From Clostridium sp. AF27-2AA (GTDB lineage: Bacteria > Bacillota > Clostridia > Lachnospirales > Lachnospiraceae), in assembly GCF_003478505.1 (NCBI RefSeq), contig NZ_QUFI01000001.1:238147-302146 (forward strand): a DNA stretch of 64,000 bases, given 5' to 3'. The notes under the pieces are model-generated. The model did not search any database, was not told where the DNA came from, and saw nothing but the letters and a program-made list of their open reading frames with translations. Position 1 is the first letter of the stretch, and every line of letters begins with the position of its first letter. The translations under genes were made by a program, and so were the position numbers. Positions 15,257 to 23,933 of the stretch are shown here, one piece after another.

Positions 15257-15550
15257 ATGATCGTTACGAAGCATGCGAAGCAGAGAATGAAGCAGCGCTG
15301 CGGCTTGAAAGAGAAATCTTCTGACCGGATTGCAAAGATTGCCTATGAGAAGGGGCTTCGGCATAGTGATTTGACCGGAAATCTGAAAAAGTGGGTGGAT
15401 GGCCTGTATTTTCGGAATCATGCTGCTAATCAAATTCGACTCTATTCGGATAAGGCATACATATTTTCAGGTGAGAAGCTGATAACTGTCCTTCAGATAC
15501 CGCATAACCTGGTGAAAGAGGTGGACAAGCTGAGGCGGAATAAGGAGTGA
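15257..15550 (+). CDS. RelE/barnase-like fold hypothetical protein
   Basis: A 97-residue basic protein beginning MIVTKHAKQRMKQRCGL. It then has YFRNHAANQIRLYSDKAYIF and ends with VLQIPHNLVKEVDKL. The KHAxxRxxxR opening and the beta strands around IRLYSDKAYIF resemble small nuclease-like domains of the barnase/colicin-D/RelE group in phages, an inference. No partner antitoxin is adjacent. AGAGGTG precedes the ATG. The zinc-ribbon gene follows after 6 bases. Confidence 0.5.
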   Translation: MIVTKHAKQRMKQRCGLKEKSSDRIAKIAYEKGLRHSDLTGNLKKWVDGLYFRNHAANQIRLYSDKAYIFSGEKLITVLQIPHNLVKEVDKLRRNKE

Positions 15551-15556
15551 TGGGGA

Positions 15557-15808
15557 ATGAACATGGCTGATGTTATAAACAGCATAGAACAAGATGCGTT
15601 CCGGCGGTGCGTGAACCAGCCGGAAGATGGTTTCGACGGAATTGCAACTGTCAAAACCTTTCCAGATGGCAGCAGATGGGCGGTCTGTCCGTGGTGCGGA
15701 AAAAAGGCCGTGAAGATTTTGCCGGAGACGCGGATTTTCAAGATGCCGTATAAATGCAAGAACAGCAAGTGTCGGAGAGATTTTACAGTGCATGTGTGGG
15801 AGGTGTGA
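15557..15808 (+). CDS. zinc-ribbon phage protein
   Basis: An 83-residue protein whose second half is a four-Cys zinc ribbon: VCPWCGKKAV at about 46-55 and YKCKNSKCRRDF at about 66-77. The N-terminal 40 residues are helical and charged. Such small zinc ribbons in phages bind nucleic acid or proteins. It is operonic with the preceding and following small genes. Confidence 0.55.
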   Translation: MNMADVINSIEQDAFRRCVNQPEDGFDGIATVKTFPDGSRWAVCPWCGKKAVKILPETRIFKMPYKCKNSKCRRDFTVHVWEV

Positions 15809-15809
15809 G

Positions 15810-15962
15810 ATGAATATAGTATTTTGGGTGTTGGTGCTGCTTGTTGGAGTGGTAGCATGGTTCCTTTTGGCATTTGTATTTGTACCATTAGGGCGGATGG
15901 TTGCTTGTATTTGGTGTAATGCTATGAATCATATAAAAGAGGAGGAAAAGAAAGATGAGTAA
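15810..15962 (+). CDS. single-pass membrane peptide
   Basis: A 50-residue protein with a long hydrophobic stretch (VFWVLVLLVGVVAWFLLAF at about 4-22) and a charged tail rich in Glu and Lys. GGAGGTG lies 6 bases before the ATG. Its end overlaps the start of the SPFH-like gene by 8 bases, so the two were translated together; it may be a membrane partner of that protein. Confidence 0.5.
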   Translation: MNIVFWVLVLLVGVVAWFLLAFVFVPLGRMVACIWCNAMNHIKEEEKKDE

Positions 15963-16726
15963 GGGATTAGTAGGCGGCATTGCTGCAGGTGTAATCATTA
16001 TTGCGGTGATTGCAGGCGGTGTTATTTGTACAAAGAAAGTTCCGGCTGGTTATGTTGGCATCGTTTACAACATGAATGGCGGAATTGATGGTGAAGTTCT
16101 TACGCAAGGCTGGCACTTGGTGGCACCGACAAAGAAAATCACTACATATTCTATCGGAATCGAACAGTCATATCTTACATCTGAGGACAAGGGGGATTCT
16201 CCAGAGGATGAGAGCCTGGACGCAGGAGGTTACCGCAAAGTATCCGGTGACGGATGTATTTGGTGATAAGCGGCAGGAACTTAACGAAGCACTGGATGTC
16301 TATTTGAAGCAGAAGTTTGAACCATATGGTATTGTGATCGACACAGTGAACTTTACTAATATCTCTACAGATAATGAGACTTCCGCAGCGATTCAAAAGA
16401 AGGTAACAGCTCAGCAGGAACTGGAACTTGCTAATATTGAAGCTAAGACCGCAAAGGTTCAGGCTGACAAGGATAAGCAGGTAGCGTTAATCGCCGCCGA
16501 ACAGGAAAAGGAGAAAGCGGCTATTGTTGCGGAGCAGAAAAAAATCCAAGCAGAGGGCGAAGCAGAAGCGACAAGAATTAAGGCTGAAGCTGATGCCGAA
16601 GCGAATGCTAAGATCGCAGCGTCTCTCACTCCAGAACTGATTGAGAAACAGAAAATTGAAAAATGGAATGGTTCTGTTCCGCAGGTGCAGGGAGATACAA
16701 CGCCAATAATTAAAATTGCAGAATAA
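15955..16726 (+). pseudogene. SPFH/prohibitin-like protein, internal deletion and frameshift
   Basis: The N-terminal frame (15955-16266) encodes a membrane helix (about residues 9-24) followed by the start of an SPFH domain (VPAGYVGIVYNMNGG...GWHLVAPTKK), up to SEDKGDSPED. The frame then shifts. From about 16214 the other frame continues the same family (AWTQEVTAKYPVTDVFGDKR), then the long Ala/Glu/Lys coiled coil and a C-terminus ending near 16726. Compared with intact relatives about 50 residues of the SPFH domain are missing at the junction. Both halves are good matches, so this is one broken gene; a sequencing error is less likely because protein is also lost. SPFH proteins scaffold membrane microdomains. 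Confidence 0.75.
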
Positions 16727-16750
16727 TTTTTGTTGATGTCGATTTAAACC

Positions 16751-16804
16751 AGAGCCTTTATGAGCCTTCGACCTTTGAATATCAGAGGAAGGAGGCTCTA
16801 TTTT
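16751..16804 (+). promoter_or_regulatory. hairpin enclosing terL ribosome site
   Basis: AGAGCC at 16751-16756 pairs with GGCTCT at 16794-16799, the latter overlapping the AAGGAGG ribosome site of the large-terminase gene; ATTTTTATGG follows. It can act as terminator or hide the ribosome site. Confidence 0.5.
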
Positions 16805-16805
16805 T

Positions 16806-18521
16806 ATGGATTTTCAAGGCCATAGGGCAATCATAAATGGTCTGAAACGGCAACTGGAATCACCGCCATCGTATGAATCGCTGAGCTATTTACTGGCTGA
16901 ATTGCGGTACACGATGGAAGATAACACAGATATCACGCTGGATGGTCGGGATTTTGTCATGGCCTATTCCGGATATATCAAAAAATGGGCAGTCAACAAA
17001 TATTCCAGTACAAGAGATCGCCAGTGGGACAAGTTATATTGGGATACGATAAGGTTTGAAGCGCCATATATCTTCGATTCTTTCCTGATCTACATGGAGA
17101 GGAAACGGCGGGAAAAGAAAAAATTCTATATTCCGCGAAGGAAAACCTTGAAAATTGTCGTGGATGATCTGCAGGATCTGGAAGACCGGAAGATAGACTT
17201 CCTTGGCATTTCGCTGCCGCCACGAGTTGGAAAGTCTACCCTATGTATTTTCTTCATGGCATGGGTTATGGGTAAAAGGCCGGCTGGCCATAACGCTATG
17301 AGTGGACACAGCGGTATTTTGGCAGACCGTTTTTACCGCGATGCGTCAAAGCTGATAGAGAGTGAAGAGTACACATTCCGGGAAATATTCTCACAGGTCA
17401 GAATCGCGAACAGATCCGCAGAAAAGAATGAAATGTACCTTGATGCCGTTGAGAGTTTTGCTACACTAACTTGCCGCGGTATTGATGGTACATGGACCGG
17501 TGCGGTTGACATTTCGGATGATGGCTATTTATATGTTGATGACCTGATTCGTGACCGCCAAGAGAGCTTGAGCCCTACCAGACTGGAAAACAGATACCAG
17601 GATTATTTGAATATCTTAGTTGACCGTAAAAACGATGGATCTCGTGAATTGATGGTAGGAACCCGTTGGAATGTTATGGATCCATTGGGCCGTCTGGAAA
17701 AAGAACACAAGCATGATCCACGGTACAGATTCAGAAAGATACCGGCACTAGATGAAAATGATGAGTCTAATTTCCAGTATGAATATGGCGGTTTCTCTAC
17801 GAAATATTACAGAGACATGCGTGAAAAGCTGGATCCTAATGAATGGTGGGCGAAGTTCATGCAAAAACCGTTTGTTCGTGAAGGGCTGCTTTTCCCTGAA
17901 AATGACTTGAGGTATTTTTACGGATTATTGCCGGAGGGCGGATTTGTTAGAACTGTTACGGCTTGTGATGTTGCTTGGGGTGGTGGAGATAGCCTTTCAA
18001 TGCCGATAGGAGCTGAATATGAGAACGGAGACGTTTACGTGTTTGATTGGGTATTTAACAAGGGAGCGAAAGAGGTAACACTTCCAATTGTTCAGGGGAA
18101 AATTGTTGGAAACAAGATTCAACAAATAAATTTCGAGGCAAACAACGGCGGCGAAATGTATGCGAAATACATCAGCGATGATTTGGCTAGGCAGGGTTAT
18201 CGCTGCTCAATAACTTCAACAAAAGCTCCAAACAAGATGGCTAAGATGACAAAAATCATTCAATACTCCGGTGATATTAAACGTCGGTTTGTTTTTCTCG
18301 CACCTAACAGCCTGATAGATGAAGCAGCAAAACATGATCCACCTGGAGTTCATCGTTACAGGCGAAGTCAAGAGTATGATGCTGCTATGGATGAAACGAC
18401 AACATTCGTTCAACTTGGCCATAATGATCACGATGATGGGGCAGATTCACTGAGCCAGCTTGAACGTGCAATAGAGGGCGGTTTTAAGGCAGAAGTCAAA
18501 GTAATGCCGAGACTGTTTTAG
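16806..18521 (+). CDS. terL: terminase large subunit
   Basis: A 571-residue DNA-packaging motor and nuclease. The ATPase domain has Walker A PPRVGKST (about 138-145) followed by LCIFFMAWVMG, and a Walker B-like YVDDLI (about 243-248). The C-terminal RNase H-like nuclease begins at TACDVAWGGGDS (about 386), with further acidic residues at INFEANNGG and near the end (HNDHDDGADSLSQL). Full length for the family. It packages phage DNA into proheads together with a small subunit and the portal. Its genomic neighbour is unusual: the portal lies 10 kb downstream and the only small-terminase candidate 8 kb upstream. Confidence 0.9.
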   Translation: MDFQGHRAIINGLKRQLESPPSYESLSYLLAELRYTMEDNTDITLDGRDFVMAYSGYIKKWAVNKYSSTRDRQWDKLYWDTIRFEAPYIFDSFLIYMERKRREKKKFYIPRRKTLKIVVDDLQDLEDRKIDFLGISLPPRVGKSTLCIFFMAWVMGKRPAGHNAMSGHSGILADRFYRDASKLIESEEYTFREIFSQVRIANRSAEKNEMYLDAVESFATLTCRGIDGTWTGAVDISDDGYLYVDDLIRDRQESLSPTRLENRYQDYLNILVDRKNDGSRELMVGTRWNVMDPLGRLEKEHKHDPRYRFRKIPALDENDESNFQYEYGGFSTKYYRDMREKLDPNEWWAKFMQKPFVREGLLFPENDLRYFYGLLPEGGFVRTVTACDVAWGGGDSLSMPIGAEYENGDVYVFDWVFNKGAKEVTLPIVQGKIVGNKIQQINFEANNGGEMYAKYISDDLARQGYRCSITSTKAPNKMAKMTKIIQYSGDIKRRFVFLAPNSLIDEAAKHDPPGVHRYRRSQEYDAAMDETTTFVQLGHNDHDDGADSLSQLERAIEGGFKAEVKVMPRLF

Positions 18522-18539
18522 AGAGGGGAGAATGCAATT

Positions 18540-19004
18540 ATGATTAAAATTCTGACAAGAGAATACCTTGAAACCTATGCATATCTGGAATCAGAGATTA
18601 AACGGATCCAGCGCCGCCTTAAATATTACGAAGCGCACCCGGCTCAGGCTGCCTATGGCGTGGTAAAAGGATCTATGCAGCAGTTTCCGTTTGCAGAATG
18701 CCATTTTGTTGTTTCTGGCCCTACTATCAAAAGTACAGAGCAGCGGAGTAAGGCTGTCCGTCAGCTTGCAATTGATCTGAAAGGGAATCAGCAGCTTTTT
18801 GAGGATATGAAACTGGACATTGAAGCATTTCTGGAGTCCATACCGCCGGATGATGTAGAAATGAAGCATATTCTGGCTTTGAAGTATGTTGAGCGGAAAA
18901 CGGATGAGGAAATTGGCAATGAGCTTGGATTTTCCCGCCGAGCCATCGGTGATAAGATCGACAGATTTTTGAAGAAACAGGTGGAGAAAGTAGAAGCGGT
19001 ATAG
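18540..19004 (+). CDS. DUF1492/ArpU-like late transcription regulator
   Basis: A 154-residue protein. Residues about 10-110 are a helical region with LESEIKRIQRRLKYYE. The C-terminal 45 residues form a sigma-70 region 4-like helix-turn-helix (MKHILALKYVERKTDEEIGNELGFS plus RRAIGDKIDRFLKK). This arrangement is that of phage DUF1492/ArpU-type proteins, usually found next to the terminase genes and thought to activate late transcription. It starts 18 bases after terL with a GAGAGGGGAG site. A terminator follows, so downstream tail genes need another promoter. Confidence 0.7.
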   Translation: MIKILTREYLETYAYLESEIKRIQRRLKYYEAHPAQAAYGVVKGSMQQFPFAECHFVVSGPTIKSTEQRSKAVRQLAIDLKGNQQLFEDMKLDIEAFLESIPPDDVEMKHILALKYVERKTDEEIGNELGFSRRAIGDKIDRFLKKQVEKVEAV

Positions 19005-19008
19005 GAAA

Positions 19009-19038
19009 GGAGTCGGCATTTTCCGGCTCTTTCTTTTG
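19009..19038 (+). terminator. terminator before cassette pair A
   Basis: GGAGTCGG-CATTTT-CCGGCTCT followed by TTCTTTT. It separates the terminase transcript from silent fibre cassette A+, whose crossover site starts 3 bases later. Confidence 0.7.
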
Positions 19039-19040
19039 GA

Positions 19041-19592
19041 TATAGTAATTTAACGAGCCATATATTCTATTACCCAGATGACACAGTTTCGTTACAATCT
19101 CGCAGCGGTAACATTGTTAGACGCTTACAGTTACAAGCCAATGAAGATACCGTAAGATATTTCAAAAGCACCGATGGCGGTGCTACATGGCCGCTGTGTG
19201 AACAACTTGTAAAAATTGCATCACCATACTATAGCGGTATTATTACGTTTACACCATCAACAGTAGGGGCTTGGTGTGCTGATACTGCTCATCCGCTTGT
19301 TTTTGCGGCAGGCGGGATTTATATTGGAGTGTTCAAAGTCGCAACAGTAAACAGAAATACCTCGCATTATATGGATGCCCATCTGCAAGATTTGGCAGGA
19401 AATATACCACTGTGGGAAAGCGAGGGTGTTTTACCGTTGCCACTTCCAGCCGGAGTTGTTTCATACAGAACCCTTAGTTTGCCGTTTATTTATGTAGCTC
19501 CCGCTTCTGGAATAACTCTCTATGCAGGATTCTTCCAGAGCGATAGTATCAGTGAAGTAACTTACGAAGTATCATGGATTCGCATGATTTAG
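19041..19592 (+). other. silent tail-fibre C-terminal cassette A+
   Basis: An open frame of 183 codons with no start codon or ribosome site at its beginning, opening at the crossover sequence TATAGTAATTTAACG (Tyr-Ser-Asn-Leu-Thr). The protein it would add has fibre-like beta-rich sequence (STDGGATWPLCEQLV, then ITLYAGFFQSDSISEVTYEV). The same YSN opening begins the variable part of the expressed fibre at 24551, so inversion could attach this end to that gene. It ends exactly where the oppositely oriented cassette A- ends. Confidence 0.75.
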
Positions 19593-19943
19593 TTATTGCA
19601 GCTCAATGTTGGCAATGATGAAAATTTCTGTATTTGCTGTGACGGCCGGATTTCCCAATGCTGTACGTATGAAAAAGTCTGTATAGCCATTTCGATAACT
19701 TCCGGCGTAGACATAACCAACCGTTTGAGTTCCTAAGAGCACAAATCCGATTGTATTTACAACATTGCCCTGAATTCGAAATAAAGCTGTATCAACGGCA
19801 ATTGTAGAATTTATCGGAGAAAGTATCGTAATCGCAAGCGAAATCATTTTTCCTGATATCACCGATGAATTACGAGTCAATGTACCAACCAGTGCCGATA
19901 TGCCAGAATAATGGGCTGGTTTCATATCGGTTAAATTACTATA
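19593..19943 (-). other. silent tail-fibre C-terminal cassette A-
   Basis: A 116-codon frame on the minus strand, opening at TATAGTAATTTAACC (Tyr-Ser-Asn-Leu-Thr) and reading toward A+; the two stop codons abut with no base between. The content is typical of a fibre tip (ISALVGTLTRNSS, GYVYAGSYRNGYTDFFIRTA). There is a short in-frame upstream extension (AFVAILTA) but no good ribosome site. Confidence 0.75.
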
Positions 19944-19956
19944 TGCTGTTAAGATT

Positions 19957-20044
19957 GCCACAAATGCCGTTTTTGATATGATAGAATGGTAGCATGAAAT
20001 AGAATGGTTATCGGGACGACCCAGAATGGGCGTCTCTTTTTTTA
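19957..20044 (+). promoter_or_regulatory. conserved leader (late promoter-like element plus hairpin) before tail block
   Basis: GCCACAAATGCCGTTTTTGA and the TATGATAGAATGG that follows (19958-19990) recur with few changes at 28270-28302 before the portal block. In both places a -10-like hexamer is followed after about 30 bases by a short hairpin with a T-run (here GACGACCCA/TGGGCGTC, 20015-20034) and then a structural gene. A phage-specific late promoter is the simplest reading. Confidence 0.5.
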
Positions 20045-20060
20045 TGCGAGGTGGTGAGTT

Positions 20061-20462
20061 GTGGCAGCGTTTGAGGGTTGGCTTTTAAAAATCAATGGAC
20101 AGGTATTTCCTAATGACCTGATAGCATTTGAATCCTATAAGTGCACTCCTGATCAGATTATGGACCTCGACCCATATCGAGATGGGAACGGTGAATTGCA
20201 CAGAAATGCGCTTCCTCATACAGCCACTTCGGTTGAGTTTTCCACGCACAATATGTATCTCGCAGATGTGGAGCGTCTTAATCAATTTATTCAGCATGGA
20301 GCGCGGGTGCAGTGCGATGTTGAATACTGGAATCCGAATACATCCTCATATGTGTCCGGTAGGTTTTATATTGCGGATGTGCCATACGAGATCATAAACG
20401 TAGATGAGAAGCGGAAAACTATTCTGTACAAGCCAATAATCATAACAATCACAGAGTATTAA
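20061..20462 (+). CDS. distal tail-type protein (DUF6711-like)
   Basis: A 133-residue tail protein of the type that lies just before the tail-associated protein in Firmicutes siphophages. It begins with KINGQVFPNDLIAFESYKC and contains DLDPYRDGNGELHRNALPH, a pattern of short Dit-like proteins that connect the tail tube to the baseplate. GTG start with a GAGGTGGTGAG site. The tape-measure gene that normally precedes it is 16 kb downstream, so the module order is permuted. Confidence 0.65.
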   Translation: MAAFEGWLLKINGQVFPNDLIAFESYKCTPDQIMDLDPYRDGNGELHRNALPHTATSVEFSTHNMYLADVERLNQFIQHGARVQCDVEYWNPNTSSYVSGRFYIADVPYEIINVDEKRKTILYKPIIITITEY

Positions 20463-20477
20463 GAGGTGGTGAGATAG

Positions 20478-22646
20478 ATGCTGGCGGTGCCAGAAGAGAT
20501 AAAGAAAATATTTTGGCAGGACAATATCGGTGAAGAGACGCGGCGGAAATGGAAGCTGCGTTTTTTTGATTCCGCTATCCAGATGATCTATCCGGAAGAA
20601 GCCTTGTTTCCGTCCGAAGAACTGTTCCCGGCAGAACAGGAGCCGTCTTACATTATCGAGAACAGTCAGATGCAGACAGAATCAATAAAAATCACTGAGG
20701 GATTGTGCGAATCTGATGATTTGAAATTTGGTGAATGCAATGCGGCCCAGTTTGAGGTTACGGTTGCTGATGTGCAACAGGATCTGACCGGACTGGAATT
20801 CATGGTTACGCTAGAGGTTGATGGGTATGAGATGGCTATGGGAATTTACACCGTAGACAGCTTTGTTCGTCAGGCAGACCGTCGACTGAAAAAGATTACT
20901 GCCTATGACCGTATGCGAAAATTCAGCACCGATGTATCTGCGTGGTACCAGGTGTTGACGTTTCCGCTTACGCTGAAAGAGTTTCGAGATGGTTTATGTG
21001 AGTATATTGGCGTGAAGCAGATTGACACAGATCTTCCGCTAGATGATATGCCGGTAAGCAAAACTATTGATCCTGAGCAGCTGAGTGGCCTTGATGTATT
21101 GCAGGCCATCTGCGAGATTAATGGATGCTTTGGTCATATTGATAAGACTGGACGCTTGCGTTATCAGTTTTTAGGATGCGCAGGTCTTTACCCGTCAGAG
21201 ACTCTTTTCCCGGATGATGATTTATTTCCGGGTGATTTGCTAGACGATGAAAATACGGAACAAATTCTGTTTTACAAGCAGTCAGATACTTCGTATGAAG
21301 ATTATATTGTCACACCAATTGACCGCCTGCAGATACGGCAGGAGGAAGGTGACGTTGGTGTGCTTTACGGCAAAGGAAGCAATACCTACGTTATTGAGGG
21401 AAATTTTCTTGCCTATGGAAAATCCTCAGAGGAGTTGGAAGAGATAGCTGCAGCGGCTTTTGAAAATATTGCCGGCAGATCATATCGGCCATGTAAGATT
21501 GTGAGTCCTGGTTTACCGTGGATTGAGGTCGGAGATGGCCTTGTTTGTTATACATCAGATGATGTCATCGAAACGTACTGCTTGAAACGGACCATGACAG
21601 GCATTCAGGGCATGATGGATACGTTTGAAGCATCCGGCAGCATCGAGTATGAGGAGAACTTCGGAATCCAGAGCCAGATAATTCAGCTGGAAGGAAAATC
21701 TGCGGTTATTAAAAAATCCATTGAGCAGATTTCGGTCGATATGCGGAACCTGAAAGAAAACATGGAAACGCAGTTTAAGCAGACGGCAGAAGCTATTGCA
21801 TTGGAAGCGAAGCGTGCGGGTGAAGCGGAGGCGGCACTGGGTGTCCGTGCTGATCAGATTGCGTTGTCTGTGAAAAATCTGAATGATTACACCGATGCGC
21901 AGATTAAATTGCTGTCAGATTCCATCACGATGAAGGTCAGCAAGGGAGATGTATCTTCTCAGCTGTCCATTGAAAGTGGTGGAATCTCCATCAAGGGTAA
22001 TAGATTTAGCTGGGAGGCTGAGTTCTCGTCCCTCACGCCAGAGGGAAAATTGACCGTTATTGACGGGCTATTTAAAGGCGGCATCAACGTAGCAGACGGA
22101 ATTTTTACGGTAGATGCTAAGACCGGTAAGGTGGTTGCCAAAAGCATTGAGATAGGCTCTACATCATCAACCAATACAGGTTATTTTTCCATACTCATTG
22201 CAAGCTCGCACACATGTGATAATTTGATTGTGCAGCAAGATGCCAATATTAATTCTTTAACTGTTGGCTATATAGATTGTAATAGCAGTATTCAGTGCAG
22301 CAGAATATACAGCTCTGTTGCCGGGGAATGGTGGAGTGATAAACGACTGAAACACGATATCAAGAAAATTCCAACCGAAAAGGCTTTGGATATCATATCT
22401 GAGCTTCGGCCTGTATCATTTCGGATGAATGATGGAGACATACCAGGAATAGGGTTTGTTGCTCAGGAAGTGAGAAAAATTTGTAAAAGGCATGATTGCG
22501 ATATGCCGCTATATGGTCGACATGATGGGTATTATACGATTCCGTACACCAACTATATTCCGATATTGGTAGCGGCGGTGCAGGGCCAACAGAGAGAAAT
22601 TGATCAGCTGAAACGGCTGGTCGGAAAGGAAGTTCAAGATGTATAA
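20478..22646 (+). CDS. tail-associated protein with S74 chaperone domain
   Basis: A 722-residue baseplate/tail-tip protein. Residues about 1-390 match the prophage endopeptidase-type tail protein architecture, with repeated EALFPSEELFPAEQ-like motifs and MLDxLxxI-type segments. Residues about 395-520 form a coiled coil and a beta-rich stalk (VSSQLSIESGGISIKGN). The last about 100 residues are an intramolecular chaperone auto-processing domain: WWSDKRLKHDIKKIP, then GFVAQEVRKIC, with the Ser of WSDKRLK as cleavage nucleophile. Trimeric fibres with this end are self-cleaved during folding. It precedes a 52-residue gene and two fibre genes in the same operon. Confidence 0.8.
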   Translation: MLAVPEEIKKIFWQDNIGEETRRKWKLRFFDSAIQMIYPEEALFPSEELFPAEQEPSYIIENSQMQTESIKITEGLCESDDLKFGECNAAQFEVTVADVQQDLTGLEFMVTLEVDGYEMAMGIYTVDSFVRQADRRLKKITAYDRMRKFSTDVSAWYQVLTFPLTLKEFRDGLCEYIGVKQIDTDLPLDDMPVSKTIDPEQLSGLDVLQAICEINGCFGHIDKTGRLRYQFLGCAGLYPSETLFPDDDLFPGDLLDDENTEQILFYKQSDTSYEDYIVTPIDRLQIRQEEGDVGVLYGKGSNTYVIEGNFLAYGKSSEELEEIAAAAFENIAGRSYRPCKIVSPGLPWIEVGDGLVCYTSDDVIETYCLKRTMTGIQGMMDTFEASGSIEYEENFGIQSQIIQLEGKSAVIKKSIEQISVDMRNLKENMETQFKQTAEAIALEAKRAGEAEAALGVRADQIALSVKNLNDYTDAQIKLLSDSITMKVSKGDVSSQLSIESGGISIKGNRFSWEAEFSSLTPEGKLTVIDGLFKGGINVADGIFTVDAKTGKVVAKSIEIGSTSSTNTGYFSILIASSHTCDNLIVQQDANINSLTVGYIDCNSSIQCSRIYSSVAGEWWSDKRLKHDIKKIPTEKALDIISELRPVSFRMNDGDIPGIGFVAQEVRKICKRHDCDMPLYGRHDGYYTIPYTNYIPILVAAVQGQQREIDQLKRLVGKEVQDV

Positions 22647-22797
22647 GTTATCGGAAGAACAAAGACAGCTGATTTTATTTTCTTTAGATAAAATTTCTGT
22701 GACGGGTCCTGATCAGGGAGCGTTGCTGTACAATGCAGCAAATATTATTCGCAACCTTCCGCAGGCTGACGATGAAGAGAAAGAAGGTGAAGCTTAA
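22639..22797 (+). CDS. small tail-operon protein
   Basis: A 52-residue acidic protein (MYKLSEEQRQLILFSLDKIS at its start). It overlaps the preceding gene by 8 bases and the next by 1, so it is translated with the tail operon. Small proteins of this kind are often fibre assembly helpers; no motif proves it. Confidence 0.55.
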   Translation: MYKLSEEQRQLILFSLDKISVTGPDQGALLYNAANIIRNLPQADDEEKEGEA

Positions 22798-23933
22798 TGG
22801 CATACGAAGCTTTTTATATCATAACTGACTGGCAGAACCTTCCATCGCAGCGGACGGCTTTAAGCCGAAAAAACCTTTTAAACATGGAAAATGGTATCAA
22901 GGAGGCAGATACTAGAATTGTTCAGCTGGATGCTTCTAAATTATCCATGGAAATTGCAAACACGCTCGTAAAATCCGTAAATGTAGATGCGAAGACTGGG
23001 GTTATTACCGTCACAAAACTGGGCGGCGGTATTGATACATACGATTTGGATATCGAACGAGTTGTTACCAACTTTGATGTGACGGACGAGGGCATCATCA
23101 TTCTCACGCTGGCAGACGGGACTGAGAAGCAGGTCGATATTGGGAAATTCTTGAATACGTTCAAGAGTTCTGCGACGATCGCTCTTACTATGACAGATCG
23201 TGAAGTGACAGCCAGCATCATAGACGGCTCGGTCACTATGGACAAGTTGGACCCGTCCATTCAGTCAGAATTTCGTCAGTATATGCTTGATGCGCAGAAT
23301 GCCAGAGATGCGGCGTTGCAGTACCAGAAGTTTGCCAAGAGGTATACAATTGGTGATGCAGAGTTTGAGGGTAGCGAAACTGACAATGCCAAGTATTACT
23401 ATGAGGGCACCAAGCAGGCGGCTGCGGAAACTGTAACCAATGCGACCGCGGCCAGCCAGGCGGCTGGGACAGCCACAGAACAGGCCGGTATTGCTACCCA
23501 AAAGGCCACAAATGCAGCTGCGAGTGCCAACAGTGCATCGGCGGACGCGCAGACGGCGGCGGAGAAAGCTAGTACTGCTACGAATAAGGCGGCAGAAGCT
23601 ACACAGGCGGCAACGGACGCTGCAGAAAGCGCAAACTCTGCTAGAAAAAAAGCCGGAGAAGCATCTGGCAGCGCAGATGATGCGAAACGCTATGCTGTTG
23701 GCGGTGTTGCGCCTGAGGACGCGGAGGATAATGCGAAGTATTACTGTCAGCAGGCACAGAAGTTGAAAGATCAGATAGATGCAGCGGCAAGCCTTGTGGT
23801 GCCGCAGTTTTACATTGATTTTGCCACGGGCCAATTAATGAGTGATAAAAAGGCACAGGGCATGAGATTTTGGCTTGAAGACGGAGTTTTGTATGGAGAA
23901 GCAGGAAATACAGAAATGGAGGTATTAGCATAA
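22797..23933 (+). CDS. receptor-binding fibre protein, coiled-coil (BppU-like start)
   Basis: A 378-residue fibre. The N-terminal about 160 residues are a globular tail-attachment domain (LDIERVVTNFDVTDEGIIIL). Residues about 205-310 are a very Ala/Thr-rich heptad region (AAAETVTNATAASQAAGTAT) typical of trimeric coiled coils. The C-terminus ends in a small beta domain. It is not affected by the cassette sites. Overlaps both neighbours by one base. Likely forms a fibre or adapter on which the variable fibre encoded next is mounted. Confidence 0.65.
   Translation: MAYEAFYIITDWQNLPSQRTALSRKNLLNMENGIKEADTRIVQLDASKLSMEIANTLVKSVNVDAKTGVITVTKLGGGIDTYDLDIERVVTNFDVTDEGIIILTLADGTEKQVDIGKFLNTFKSSATIALTMTDREVTASIIDGSVTMDKLDPSIQSEFRQYMLDAQNARDAALQYQKFAKRYTIGDAEFEGSETDNAKYYYEGTKQAAAETVTNATAASQAAGTATEQAGIATQKATNAAASANSASADAQTAAEKASTATNKAAEATQAATDAAESANSARKKAGEASGSADDAKRYAVGGVAPEDAEDNAKYYCQQAQKLKDQIDAAASLVVPQFYIDFATGQLMSDKKAQGMRFWLEDGVLYGEAGNTEMEVLA

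Noticed and set aside
16076-16726. Independent 216-residue gene in the second SPFH frame
   Set aside because: Its first 45 codons are out-of-frame text of the upstream SPFH part; the real sequence begins at the deletion junction near 16214, so it is the second half of one broken gene.
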